The translations under genes and the position numbers were made by a program. DNA of 64,000 nt from Medicago truncatula (Eukaryota; Streptophyta; Magnoliopsida; Fabales; Fabaceae): the NCBI RefSeq assembly GCF_003473485.1, contig NC_053047.1, forward strand, positions 38,612,972-38,676,971, given 5' to 3'. Each line of letters opens with the position of its first letter. Positions within the stretch are counted from its first letter, which is position 1. Shown piece by piece: positions 23,000-35,700 of the stretch. The notes beneath the pieces are model-generated. The model did no database searches and was not told the DNA's origin. It saw nothing but the letters and a program-made list of their open reading frames with translations.

Positions 23000-23230
23000 A
23001 TTGTTTCATGATCATAAATACATTAATATCGGAGTATTGACTCTTCACTACAAAATGGCAGGTTGAATTCTACATCATTAGCCCCTGCCACATTTACACT
23101 AATCCTAATTTCTTTTTCTTCAATGCTTGCACTTGCTCTTATGTACAACCCAAAATCAAAGTAGCTTCTTTTACATTTTGACTTTGACACATTATTTATG
23201 GGTACACCACTTGCAAGCAAGTGTAAGTTT
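23000..23230 (-). other. Conserved sequence downstream of CBP60 copy A with protein-like reading
   Basis: The minus strand reads YFDFGLYIRASASIEEKEI and on to a stop near 23023. The equivalent positions after copies B (32310-32480) and C (47050-47240) keep the same reading with conservative changes (FDFGLYIKASASIEDKQI). Outside this stretch the reading frames differ by a 1-bp indel. I recognise no family. It may be a lost exon or a conserved 3' element. Confidence 0.35.
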
Positions 23231-23508
23231 ACAATAATTATAAAAAGAACTTATACATACGTGTAAGTAGCTTACCTATTATATTTGCTTATTATAAAGT
23301 TTGTAGGAATTATTGGAATAGGATTTGGTGTTGTAACAGCGTCATGATGTAATAGATCTTAGCCGTCCAATCTTCAACTGGTGGTTTCGATCAAACTGTA
23401 AGAAAAATGGCCGAATAAATCTGAGCTGTTTAGTCACTTTTCTATGGATGAGATCGACTATTGCGTGAAACAGTTACAGCAGGCAATCCAAGTCCGAATT
23501 TAATACAT

Positions 23509-26500
23509 CTAAAGTTGCCTTGTGAACCCATTAATGTCCCTAGGGCCTGAACTTGAAGGTATCATGTCCCCATCTGATTGTGAGCCTGTGAAGCCAAAAG
23601 GAACTCCATTTGCATTTGGTGTTGTGGTATAGCCTTGATTCAATAACCACTCACTGCTAGCCATTTGTGCATTATTGCTTGGTACATAGCTAGCAATATT
23701 TTCTATAGATGGATCACCATAATATTGATTCTGATGATATGTTGGAGCTATTGTTGCTTGATGATTGTTTGGATATTGCTCCACAGTTTGATCACCTATA
23801 ATTAAGTTCACATTAACATTAATTTTATTTTAGATTAAAATGTAATTAACTATATTTCAAATTCATAATTTAAAGTTTTTGAGATACTTAATAAAATGGA
23901 ACAATATATACATTCTAGTTGATATTTTTTTAGATTAATATCTACTAGTTTTGTATGAGATTTGTATTCATTAACCACTATTAACATGAATTTGTGTTTT
24001 GCACAAGTTGAATTAGATTTGGATTTGCTGCGGTCGGAAAATTCACACATTCAACATACTGGTCATAACGGTTAAGGTTGAATTGAGATCAGACGATCGA
24101 TTAAAATTAAAATTTTGATATACATTTTGAATTTTTTTTTAAATGAAATGCGGTGAGTTCAAAAACTAAGTCATCCAATCACAATTCAACGATCACCAAC
24201 ATGCCAACTACGTAAATATATCGATTGTTATCCACTACAACAGGTCTTGTATGGTGCTACGTAGCAACCAGTATGAGTATATGATCTTATTTCTATTAAA
24301 AAAAATAACTAATATTTATTATTTAAAAAAAAAAAAGGTATGAATATTGAGAACAGAAGTCATTGATGGTTAATTGAAAATACCTTGGGTTAACAAAGCA
24401 ATGTTATCATTTAAAACCCCATCAATTTCCTCCAACTCATGCCATTTTGTGTATGCTTCTCCAACCAATTTGTCTATATAGCTCTACAAATTAGAAATGG
24501 TATAACACCAATTAAAATGAATTAGAAGACTAATATCTAGCATATAGTGTAATCAACAAATTAAAGTAATACTACAAATGTGAGTCTTGAGTAGTAGATG
24601 GTTAATATTGTACCTTATTCATTTGGTTCAAGTACTCTCTGCTGGAAAATTCTTGTCCATTGATATTAGCTTTAATTAATTTGCATATTGGATTCAGAAG
24701 AATGATAAATTGAGGTCCACGGTACCTATAGATCTTGCTCCCCATGTCACAAGTCATTGCATGCTTTATTGTGACTTTCCACATTTTATCAGACATCCCA
24801 ATGCCCAAAATCTGATTGCAAGGAAAATTCATCAATAAAAAAAGTAATAAGTTCATATTGTTTCATAAATAAGAATATAATGTATTTAACTAAAAGAAAA
24901 TGCTAGTAGCACATGTTAAAGGAACCATGTATAGTAATTCTGTCTCAAAAGTCGTCTAATCAATTTTTTAAGAGTATTGAAACTATTCTTTTTAATGTAA
25001 AATTTCTACGTTTGAATTCATTTATATATATTCTAAAAACACAAGTTAGCAATACCCTTAAATAAACAAACCAGTTAATAAATCATTAAATTTAAATTCA
25101 AATTTGATCTTTTGGAGAAATAAGTCTTGTATAAAGTTTATGTAGTTTAATATGTTTAAATTATTCAAAATATTAAAAATATATTTGATGCAAGACAATG
25201 TTCAAAAATATAATAGAATAATAAAATTACGATAACATATATATTCAAAAATGATGACCTAATAGAAGTAAAAGACTTTTTTATGAACTAAATTAGCATA
25301 AAAATAGATACCTCTCTTAGCTTTGGAGTATCAATAACTGCTAATTTAAGAAAGTCTTGCACTGTTTTGATCCCCTTAGCCATCATTTTTTGGTGGAAAG
25401 CTCCATCTTTCCCTATCTTCTCTAGGCGCCACACATCATCGCTAAGCATCGGTGGGTGGTGTTTTTTGAACACTTCATGATAATGATGAAAACAATGTCA
25501 GTAAGAAATAAAATTTAGATAATTAGCATGTAATACTTTCTTAATAAAAAAAATAAAAAAAACTTGTAATACTTCTAAACTATGATTCCCTTAACATGTA
25601 AAAATGTTTATATGCAATTCATCTCCATTTCCTTGTGTAAATATTACTCACTCTGTTTCAAAATGAATATCTTTTAAGGTTTTTACACACATATTAAGAA
25701 ATACATTAATTAAAAGAAAGAGAAATAATATTCTACCAAGTTATCTGAATCAACTATCGGTTTTTTTTTTCATTAAAGAAAAAATAATAATATTTTGGAA
25801 GTAGTTTGTTTAGTATCAATTGAAGGGTACAATTGAAAAGAAAATATTATTATTGCAATGAAAACTGAAAGTGACATTCATTTTAAAACAATTTTTGTTT
25901 TGCTAAAACGACACTTAATTATTTTAAAACGGATACAATAAATATATACAATATTTACACGCTCAATAACAAAACTACAACAACAAAAGTGGGGACCATC
26001 TTATTAATTTATTTAAGGGTGTAAGAACTAATTTAAAAAGACCAAAGTTAGTTGGAAATAAGTACTATTTAGTCATTGTCATCAAATATATCCCAATCAA
26101 TATTGCAATTATATACGATTCTACACACAAAAAATTAAGGCATGTTAAAGATATTATAGTTTATACAATTCCAAGTTTATGAATTATGATAATAAAACTT
26201 ACATTCTCCACGATGATCCTTCACAACAAATGCCTCAGTCATGCCTTCTTGAATCCTAATGCTTTGATTACTCCTATGACTCACCTTAACCGCAACCCTA
26301 AACTTCCTGCACTTTATCCAGCTAGAATTATCTGTGAACTCTATGTCTCCAATTGGTGCAATTCCACCTCTCATAGTAAGGTTCAATTCTCCAGAAAGTA
26401 ATGGTCTCTTCCCAGTTCTTTCCTTCACTGTGTATTTATTGAATTCTTCACAAGTCCAATTCTCGTTTTCATCATGTGGAAAATCTCCATCAAGTACAAC

Positions 26501-28511
26501 AATCTCTAGCTTTATAGGGTAAGGAAGACTTGTTGGAACAATTTGGTTATTGTTTGTTTTGTCAACAAGACTTATGCAGATAGGCTTACCTTCAACGTCG
26601 AGTATTCTACTACCTGTGAAAATTGGGACGAAGTTAACTCAATGGTAGGAATTTGACCGGTACAAGAAAAATTTAATAATGACGAAATTCTTTTCAATGA
26701 GTATAAATTTGGTAATCAAATTTGACAACTCTACGGTTAGCGACTAAATTAGAGATAGACAGGCCCATTCTTGGGGGTGTGCAAACGGTTCAACCGAGCT
26801 GGGCCACCCAAAAAGACGGGACTCAAAAACTAATTATAGTCAATACATGTCTTTGTTTCTTCTTTCTTCCAACAACAACATTACTTCTTTGTTCTTCTCA
26901 ACCTCTCTCGCGTTCTCTCAGCCGCGCGCCGCCACACACTGGTAACCACCACAAATCCAACATACATTTATCCTTTAGACTCTAGTTCTACTTTTTAGAC
27001 AAGAATTCAATGCTATCAAACCATCCAATTTGTATAATCACTTAATCAATCAATTTGAAAAGCTATTTCAAAGAATCACAATAATGTTATATTTTTCGCA
27101 GAATTGTGTTTTTATTTTATTACATGCCTATTTTTATTATAAAAGTCGAGCCTACAATTTCATAGGAACGGCCTTGGAGATCGATTTTGCCTTTTTCTAT
27201 CTCTAAACTTCCGTCACTATTTCAAGTTTCAACTTTTGTTTATGTAACTCTCTAAGGGTTGGAATTCAAATCTTGTAACCAATGTAAGTTTCATACCTGT
27301 GAAAATTGGGAGGGAAAGCCTTTTGCTGAATGAGAGTTGTAAGGTTGGTTGTTGATCCCTTGGTGCTTGGATTCTTAATGAAGGTGACCTATTGATGGAA
27401 GATGGAATGCACTTTCCAATTGCTCTATCCACCTCTTCACTCACCTAACAAAATGAATCATATAATAAATGAAGTTTTTCATGAGAAAATTAATGAGAAA
27501 TACAAATGTTCGATATTTTTAAACAAGTTGTCGTATTCAAATAATTAATGCAAGATTCATAGTTAGGTGGAGTATTTCATATTGACGGTTGATACAGTTG
27601 ACATTGCAGTTAGTTATAGGTGGAGACAAATTTTCACAATTTTCAAAACTCTCAAATAAATTTTAAGGGTTGATTATTAATATGGATTCGGTTTAAGCAG
27701 TCGACCATCCTATTTTTTATTTTTTGGTATTCTCCATCCTATTTTTAATAAAATGTTACTTTTAATCTCTATTTTACATTTTTTATTATTTTTTTATTAA
27801 TTAAAAATGGTAAATGTTCACATTTAAACCATTTTTTAGAGAATCATATGAAATACTCCTTAAATATTAAGATAATATCAAATATTGACACACATCTGGT
27901 GACCCAAATAACAATATTTTTGTACAATATACTATGATATACCCTCAATTTTCATAAGGTAGGTTTTAATATTGAGTTAGACTCAAATAAATTGTACTAT
28001 GATATGATATTTTAGAAAATGTAATATTGTATATTTATACAAATATATTGTTTGTTGGGTCAACTCTTATTAGGCCACCCCAACCCTAACTCATGAGAAA
28101 CAAATTAACCTCATTAGCCCTAAATATGTACGCATCTTTGTCAAATGTCATGGTAAAGTTTGACTATGACTTACCACTTTTTTAAGAAATGGTTCCAAAG
28201 CTCCTAAAAAGTTCCGCATGTTTTGCACATTAACCGCTGTTTCTATTACACTGTCAAGAAGAATTCAATATAGCATGCATAAGAATAAGATTAGTAAAAA
28301 AAAAATGAAGTATAAAATGTAGATATATATAGTAGTTTCCTACATGGATCAAAGTATTAAAGATTATCAAGAAAAAGAGCTAGAGAGAAGATTAGAAAAG
28401 AAGTGCATACGAAGCAAAAGAAGGTCGACTAGTAGATGATCTCATTCGTTTGTCGTTTGGATTGTCTTGATCTTTATCATTAGAATCATCAAAAACCCTT
28501 TTAGTAGCCAT
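23509..28511 (-). CDS. Calmodulin-binding protein 60 family, copy A
   Basis: Eight exons: complement join(23509..23795, 24384..24483, 24614..24811, 25312..25472, 26203..26613, 27297..27444, 28175..28250, 28411..28511), 493 aa. All introns have GT-AG ends and phases agree. The N-terminus MATKRVFDD, then NDKRMR, is the family signature and a likely nuclear signal. The core CBP60 domain follows: [93 protein letters not shown]. Exon 7 gives [16 protein letters not shown]. The last exon encodes a short Gln/Asn/Ser-rich tail. Family role: nuclear Ca2+/calmodulin-linked transcription regulators, some (CBP60g, SARD1) driving salicylic-acid synthesis. Which CaM-binding site, if any, is used here cannot be read. 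It is 8 aa longer than the other two copies, in the tail (LLNQGYTT). Confidence 0.9.
25647..25940. mobile_element. Decayed Stowaway MITE in intron 4 of copy A
   Basis: TA then CTCACTCTGTTTCAAAATGA at 25645-25666 resembles the CTCCCTCCGT terminus, and AAAACGGATACAATA near 25930 the other end. Copies B and C lack it: there GTGTAAATACTAAATATAAA is continuous at about 34847 and 49815. So the insertion is specific to copy A or lost elsewhere. Confidence 0.5.
26740..27190. other. Intron 3 block shared by CBP60 copies A and B only
   Basis: Holds a C-rich stretch (CTCAGCCGCGCGCCGCCACA) inside AT-rich intron. It is nearly the same in copy B (35905-36350) but is replaced in copy C by unrelated sequence (50870-51190). 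The open frames in it on the plus strand are not supported as genes. Confidence 0.5.
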
Positions 28512-28628
28512 TTTTGCAACAGTGTTATTATGAACCAAAGAGTTAAGGTTTTGATGTGGTGTAGTATGAGGAAGATGAAATTTATTAAAGGCGAGTAGAG
28601 AAGGAAAGGTTTCACAATAATAACGTGT

Positions 28629-28636
28629 TATTTATA
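28629..28636 (-). promoter_or_regulatory. TATA box of CBP60 copy A
   Basis: TATAAATA on the minus strand, about 118 nt upstream of the ATG. The same box, at about the same distance, precedes copies B and C. Confidence 0.6.
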
Positions 28637-28639
28637 CCC

Positions 28640-29859
28640 CAAAAATTGAATAGACTTTAGAATTAAACATGCATAGAGTAATAAACCGAAGCTTCTTAGA
28701 ATGTCGGAGGAAATATCCAAGAAAATAGGATATAGAGCCTAAAGTTAAAAATGTTGTTGAAAATGATGTGCTTATTATATGATGTAATGTAACTACTTGG
28801 CATTTAAATTTTCAAATATAACACTATTCGGTGATTGTGACCATTGACTTTTAATATTATGGGATACAATCGTAATTTGAACAAATTACATTCTTATAGA
28901 TTCATTCAACACTTCATTTTATCGATATATATATATATTTTTTTTTTATCAAATTATATACTTATCACATATATCACATCACTCTCTTTCAGAGACGGTC
29001 CTAAGATTTTAAGTGCCCTGGACGAATTAATAAAATTGTGTCATTTTAATTATTTGATGTCTTTCTTCTTGCATTTTTTATTGCAAAAGAAATATACCTA
29101 TATAGTTAATACTAACTACTACGTATAAACAATAATTTTGGTGCCTCTATAAAAATGGTACATTGGGTTGCCACCCCTCTTGCCCATAGGCCAACCCTCC
29201 TCTCTTTTATCTCGTTTTCTCTTAAAGTATATACACCAAACCTTTTTCTATACAATACGGTATGATCTTTTTTAGTAACAAATCTTAGAGTTTTTTTTTT
29301 GTCTTATTAACTTGTTCCTTAAAAGCACAAGATAAGAAATTAAATAAAAAATTTAATTTTAAAAATTATGCATTCACAAACTTAAAAACTTAACTTTCCA
29401 ATACAATATTATTATTTAATTTTATTGTAAGATCCTTATTTTGTGCTTAAGGGCACAAGTAACAATATTTCCCTTTCTTTTTTCATTAAGTTGCTTTCAG
29501 CTTGATATATTTGTCTTCTTTGTGGTACTTTGACACTTGGATGATTAACGGTTGAGTCAAACAAGTTGTTTCTAGGAAAGATTGTTGAATACGTAAGGTC
29601 AACAATTCATCAAAAACATATATTGTGTCTCGAATTCACCATGCCTTTGAAAGTTCGGGTACCAAAAGAAGAAACTCGCTTGTAATTACTTAGCAGCAAA
29701 TTAAATTATTCTTGTTAATTTTTGTTTAGCAAGTACATATCACAAGATGTGTCAAGAGGAGCAAAACAGTATTAGAAATAAAACAGTAAAAAATAAAATT
29801 AAACGATGTCCAAATATATAAAGGATTGTTGCCACCATATATGGTAACCAAAAGGAAAA
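28640..29859. other. Upstream region of copy A; no gene
   Basis: Non-coding and repeated at 38045-39242 upstream of copy B. 29300-29475 contains a GCAC-type MITE (CTTATTAACTTGTTCCTTAA to GTGCTTAAGGGCACAAG). The frame at 28844-29128 is not conserved enough to support a gene. Confidence 0.5.
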
Positions 29860-30310
29860 GGTTAAATTACTTTTTTGGTCCTCTAACTATTTAATTGGTA
29901 TCGGATTAGTTCTCTAACTAAAAATTGATTTATTTCGGTCTTCTAAGTTTCTCACCGTTACTACATTTAGTCATTTCTGTTAGTTTTATTCAAATAAATG
30001 TTAGAGTTTGTTTTATGTGGGTCCTCTAACTTTATTTATTAGTATTATTTTGATCATGTTCCTTGTTAAGGTATTATGATTAAATAATGACAGATATTAT
30101 TGTTAACTGTTATGGTTCATATGTATGTGAGAAACAGGAAGTCAGGTACCCACATAACACAAACTCTAACGTTTATTTGAATAAAACTAACAGAAATGAC
30201 TAAATGTAGTAACGGTGAAAAACTTAAGAGGACCGAAATAAATCAATTTTTAGTTAGAGACCAATCCGATACCAACTAAATAGTTAGAGGACCAAAAAGG
30301 TAATTAAGCC
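29860..30310. mobile_element. Mutator-type MITE with long inverted ends, copy in unit A
   Basis: Starts GGTTAAATTACTTTTTTGGTCC and ends with the inverse, GGACCAAAAAGGTAATTAAGCC; inverted similarity extends to over 150 bp. Flanked by perfect 9-bp repeats AAAGGAAAA at 29851-29859 and 30311-30319. The same element with the same target repeats is at 39243-39693, so it inserted before the CBP60 units duplicated. Confidence 0.85.
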
Positions 30311-30414
30311 AAAGGAAAACTAGCAAATTTAGCTTTCAGCCACCAAAAGAATAACACTTTAACTTTATTCATCAGATGCGTACATGATTTTACTTTATGA
30401 GATGGAAATGTTAA

Positions 30415-30590
30415 CTAGTGCCTCCAGGACACTTGTTAACGAGACTAATATAGAAATTTTGCATTGGAAAATGATGAAAAGTGAAATGTTCCACTTTATA
30501 AAAGTCAAAAAGTTGTTGTTTTTAATGGAAAAATTCTATTTTTAACTTTCTTAACTAGTGTCACAAGATGCACTAGTTAACATGACCCTT
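30415..30590. mobile_element. GCAC-type MITE, copy in unit A
   Basis: From GTTAACTAGTGCCTCCAGG to GATGCACTAGTTAACATGACC, with inverted ends. Repeated at 39790-39968. Confidence 0.6.
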
Positions 30591-30652
30591 ACTTTATTGG
30601 TAGAGTCTACTATTCCTTTCAGTCAACAACACCCAAACACAACAAAGCCATA

Positions 30653-31110
30653 TTAGCTACAAAAATGATCGTTGGGGTTTAAAGCATCCTGAAGAATAAG
30701 CAAATTGAGGAAAATGATGCAAAATGTATTGAAGATCCACTGACGAGATACCAATCCATTCTCTAACAAACTGCCAAAGAGTGCCGAAAATAAGACAATA
30801 TGGAGGAGAGGATGATATGATGATTCATTATGGCCACAACTAAACATACACAATTGAGAGTCATGGGAAATAATGTCGTGTCTAAGCAAATTATTCATTG
30901 TCGGCAACATATTACGAAGAAGACGCCACACAAAAATAGAAACCTTCAAAGGAACATTTTTATATCATATACCTGTTGAAGTTGCATCGTAGTTGTGCAT
31001 CTCCCGCCGAGTGAGCATTTGATACATACCATAGACTGTATACCCGTCTCCCTGTTTAGGATGCCACTTCCATTCATCTGTAACAGTATCCTACAAAGAA
31101 ACATCAAAAA
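30653..31110 (-). pseudogene. LINE relic with zf-RVT domain, copy in unit A
   Basis: The minus strand reads HPKQGDGYTVYGMYQML and then, after a break, KVSIFVWRLLRNMLPTMNNL. These match the plant LINE segment before and within zf-RVT (Y.V...Y..L, then PLKVSIFVWRLLRNRLPT..NL). CMFSCGHNESSYHPLLH keeps a degenerate zinc-binding pattern. A duplicate lies at 40036-40495. Confidence 0.65.
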
Positions 31111-31167
31111 GCAAGGTCTTACACTACCCTACAAACTCCTCGTCCCAGGCCACACCAATCCGCGCCA

Positions 31168-31853
31168 ACTTACTAGCAGTTAGGTCCTTGACATTAAACA
31201 TATACTTTCACTAAGGTCCCTGGAAAGTTGTTATTTTAACAGAATACTACCTACTGACAGCAATAAGACATTTGTGCAAGATAAAAATCAAGACATGTTT
31301 TATTCGGTATGATAAAAATTAAGAGACAATTTCTATATATTCTCATAGTTTTTGTAGGAGGTCTGCCATTCCTTTCCTTTATGGGCAGAATAGGATTTAC
31401 ATGTTTTTTATAATTAACAATCATGCGAAGGCTTCGTAAGAGGCAGATAGAGATAACATTATAATTATAACTATAACTATAATTGTTATTATTATCATTT
31501 CATCTTCTTAAAGACACTCATAAGTATCTTTTGTCAAAGAATACACGATTCACACACATGCATTTAGTTTTATTAAAAATATGGATTTGAAACTGAAAGC
31601 ATTATATGTTATAGGAGGCAGATAGAGATGAAAAAGTTCAAGGCCCTCCTATTGCTCCAAAGCAAGGAGCTCATGATACAAGTTTGTTGAGAGGGAGCTG
31701 CCAAGTTTGCAATACATAATTAAACATGTCTTAATCTTTATCTTGCATTAATGTATTATTGTTGTCAGTAGGTAGCATTTTGTTAAATTAACAATTTTTT
31801 AGGGATCTTAGTGAGAGTACATGTTTACCGTCAGGGGCGTAATTGATAGTAAG
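31168..31853. mobile_element. TIR element carrying exon-like sequence, copy in unit A
   Basis: The left arm (from about 31168, ACTTACTAGCAGTTAGG through TAAACATATAC to AAATCAAGACATG at about 31300) is repeated inverted at 31725-31853 (CATGTCTTAATCTTTATC to TGATAGTAAGT), over 100 bp. Between the arms, 31617-31723 reads on the plus strand EADRDEKVQGPPIAPKQG and continues in frame to a stop at 31721-31723, preceded by an AG acceptor-like TTATAG. This is the structure of a Pack-type element with a captured exon. I found no clear target duplication, and I cannot name the captured gene. Confidence 0.5.
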
Positions 31854-31984
31854 TATGCACAGTCACAGATCTAACAGTAAGTTGTTGTTTAATGAAAAAT
31901 TAATTTTGAACAAAAGAGAGAATTAGACGATATTTAAGGATTTGAGATTTAGGGATTTAAGGATTTGAGATTCAATTTGGGGAT

Positions 31985-32230
31985 ATTGATTTTTGGTTCA
32001 AGAACAAAAGTGACCATTTTCTACTTTGACTTTAGTTCATGTGACACCTTATATGTCATGTCATCGTAAAATATGTGTCACATCATCACTTAACAGAATC
32101 ATTTAACGTCTGGGACGAAAATGATAACGGAAATGCAGAGTCAGAGACTTTTTTTATATTTAATCTTAAGTTAAAGACTTTTATGACTACGAGATGCTGA
32201 ATCAGGTACTAAATAACAATTTACTCTTTT
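31985..32230. repeat. Single-arm relative of the 11045 hairpin, unit A
   Basis: AAAGTGACCATTTTCTACTTT, then ATTTAACGTCTGGGACG, then GATAACGGAAATGCAGAGTC match the loop and right arm of the hairpin at 11045-11370. Copy in the next unit: 46755-46985. Confidence 0.6.
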
Positions 32231-32289
32231 CTTTATATAGTATAGTATAGAAGAATATGTATTACTAGCTACTAGACAAAATATTGTTT

Positions 32290-32500
32290 CATGATCATAA
32301 ATACATTAATATCAGAGTATTAGCTCTTCTCTACGAAGTAGCAGGTTGATTTCCACAACATTAGTCCCTGCTACCTTTACACTAAATCTAATTTGTTTAT
32401 CTTCGATGCTTGCACTTGCTTTTATGTACAACCCAAAATCAAAGCAGCTTCTTTTACCATTTTGACTTTGACACATTATTTATGGGTACCACTTCTACGT
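32290..32500 (-). other. Conserved sequence downstream of CBP60 copy B
   Basis: Counterpart of 23000-23230. The minus strand reads KRSCFDFGLYIKASASIEDK and on to a stop near 32320. It is almost the same as the copy C version at 47040-47240. Confidence 0.35.
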
Positions 32501-32739
32501 AGCTTTCCTATTATATTTGCTTACTATAACATTTGTAGGAATTTAATAGAATAGGATTTGGTGTTGTGACAACGTCCTGCTGTAATGGATTTTGGCCGTC
32601 CGATCTCCAATCGATGGCTGAGATCAAACTGTGAAAAATAGCCAAATAAATTTAAATTGTTGAATCACTTTTCTATTGCTGCGATCGGCTATTGCGTGAA
32701 GCAGTTACAACAGACGATTCAGGTCCGCATTTAATACAT

Positions 32740-35700
32740 CTAAAGTTGTCTTGTGAACCCATTAATGTCCCTAGGGACAGAACTTGAAGGTGTCATGTCC
32801 CCATCTGATTGTGAACCTGTGAAGCCAAAAGGAAATCCATTTGCATTTGGTAACCACTCACCACTAACCATTTGTGCATTATTGCTTGGTACATAGCTAG
32901 CAATATTTTCTATAGATGGATCACCATAATATTGATTCTGATGATATGTTGTTGCTACTGTTGCTGGATGATTGTTTGGATATTGCTCCACAATTTGATC
33001 ACCTATAATTAAGTTCATATTAACATTAATTTCATTGTAGAATAAAATGTAATTAATTATTTGTCAAATTCATAATTTAAAGTTTTTAAGATACTTGATA
33101 AAATGGAACTATATATACAAGCTAGTTGATATTTTTTTAGAATAATATCTAATAGTTTTGTATGAGATTTGTATTCATTCACCACTCTTAACATGAATTT
33201 GTTTTTTGCACAGATTTGTATGAGATTTGGATTCGCTGCCAATCAACATGAGTATATGAACTTATTTCTATCAACAAAATAACAACTAACATTCGCTATT
33301 AAAAAAAATGTATGTATAATTTAGCTTATTGAGAACAAAAGTCGTTGATGATTAATTGAAAATACCTTGGGTTAACAAAGCAATGTTATCATTTAAAACC
33401 CCATCAATTTCCTCCAACTCATTCCATTTTGTGTATGCTTCTCCCACCAATTTGTCTATATAGCTCTGCCAATTTTGAAATGGTATGGCACCAATTAAAA
33501 TGAATTAGAGGACCAACATCTAGCATATATATAATAATCTACAAAGTAATACTACAAATGTGAATCTTAAGTAGTAGATGGTTAATATATTGTACCTTAT
33601 CCATTTGGCTCAAGTACTCTCTGCTGGAAAATTCTTGTCCATTGATATTAGCTTTGATAAATTTACATATTGGATTCAGAAGGATGATAAATTGAGGTCC
33701 ACGGTATCTATAGATCTTGCTCCCCATGTCACAAGTCATTGCATGCTTTATTGTGACTTTCCACATTTTATCAGACATCCCTATGCCCAAAATCTGATTT
33801 CAGATAAATTCATCAATAAAAAAGTAATAAGTTCATATTGCTTCACAAATAAGAATCTAATATATTTAATTAAAGGAAAATGCTAATAGCACATGTTAAA
33901 GGAAATATATATAGTAATTCTATCTCAAAAGTTGTCTAATCAATTTCTTAAAAGTACCCAAGCTACTCTTTTCAGTATAAAATTTGTACTTTTAAATTTC
34001 TTAACATGTGTCATAAGAGCACAAGTTAATAGATCATTAAGTTTAAATTCAAATTTGCGGTCTAACTTAATCCTTTGAAGAAATTGATCTTGTATAAAGT
34101 TCTCTTTTTGTGTGTAGATAGACGAAATGGCAAAGTCATCATAAACTCACACACACAGTGGAGGTGTCGGGATTCGAACCCCGGTCATGACGTCCGGCCT
34201 AACAATTTCGACATTTCTGTCACTTAAGCTATGACTTTTTTATGAGACGATCTTGCATAATGTTCTACGTAGTTTAATATGTTTAAATTATTGAAAATAT
34301 TAATAACAAATATATTCAAATATGTTGACCTAATAGAACTAAAAGACTTTTTTATGAACTAAAGTGTGATTTTTTAGATAAATAGATCCTAAACAAAATT
34401 AGCATAAAAATAGAAATGTTTTTGGAGTAATCTATGTTATTTTCACCCCTAATTATAAAGATATATACCTCTCTTAGCTTTGGAGTATCAATAACTGCTA
34501 ATTTAAGAAAGTCTTGCACCGTTTTGATCCCCTTAGCCATCATTTTGTGGTGGAAAGCTCCATCTTTCCGTATCTTCTCTAGGCGCCACACATCATCGCT
34601 AAGCATTGGTGGGTGGTGTTTTTTGTACACTGATAATGATAATGATGAAAACAATGTCAACAAGAAATTAAATTTAGATATTTAGCATGTAATACTTTCT
34701 TAAAAAAAAAAACTTGTAATACTTCTAAACTATGATTCCCTTAACAGGCAAATATGTGTATATGCAACTCATAAAATTAATACTATATCAAAGTAAGATT
34801 TAAAGTACTACTTTTGTTTAGGAAATGGATCGTCTCCATTTTTTGTGTAAATACTAAATATAAACAATATTTGCACACTCAATAACATAACTACAACAAC
34901 AAAAGTGGGGACCATCTTATTAATATATTTAGGTTTAATTACACTTTTGACCCTCGCATTTTGACCAACTCACGAAAATGATCCTGCCTTTTTTAAATCG
35001 AACATAACTGTCCCCAAACTATCATATTTTTGCAGTTTTTGTCTTAACTCCTTTTTTCTCTTCCAAAAACGATGATGTGTCTAATTTTTAAGTGATTTGA
35101 AAGGAAAAAAAAGTGCTTACTTGGCAAATCATCAATGGAAAAGACATTAACATGTAAACAAATTCAATTTTTAAAAAACAAAGTTAGTTGGAAATAAGTG
35201 TTTAGTCATTGTCATCAAATATATTCCAATCTATATTGCAATAATATATCATGCTACACAAAAAATTAAGTCATATTCAGGATAACATATATAGAATATA
35301 ATATACCAAGTTTATGATTTAATATACCGAGTTTATGTTTATAAAACTTACATTCTCCACGATGATCCTTAACAACAAATGCCTCAGTCATGCCTTCTTG
35401 AATCCTAATGCTTTGATTACTCACATGACTCACTTTAGCTGCAACCCTAAATTTCCTGCACGGTATCCAGCTAGAATTATCTGTGAACTTTATTTCCCCA
35501 ATTGGTGCAATTCCACCTCTCATAGTAAGGTTCAATTCTCCAGAAAGTAATGGTCTCTTCCCAGTTCTTTCCTTCACTATGTCTTTATTGAATTCTTCAC
35601 TAGTCCAATTCTCGTTTTCATCATGTGGAAAATCTCCATCAAGTACAACAATCTCTAGCTTTATAGGGTAAGGAAGACTTGTTTGAACAATTTGGTTATT

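Noticed and set aside
26722..26985. Plus-strand frame within CBP60 copy A intron 3
   Set aside because: Antisense inside an intron. Its start is not kept in copy B, and copy C lacks the sequence.
33578..33886. Plus-strand frame opposite CBP60 exon 6
   Set aside because: Shadow of the conserved minus-strand exon; its conservation follows from the exon.
34170..34180. Possible tRNA gene at the TTCGAA motif
   Set aside because: Only the B-box-like core is present and no cloverleaf can be drawn, so it was called a SINE-like repeat.
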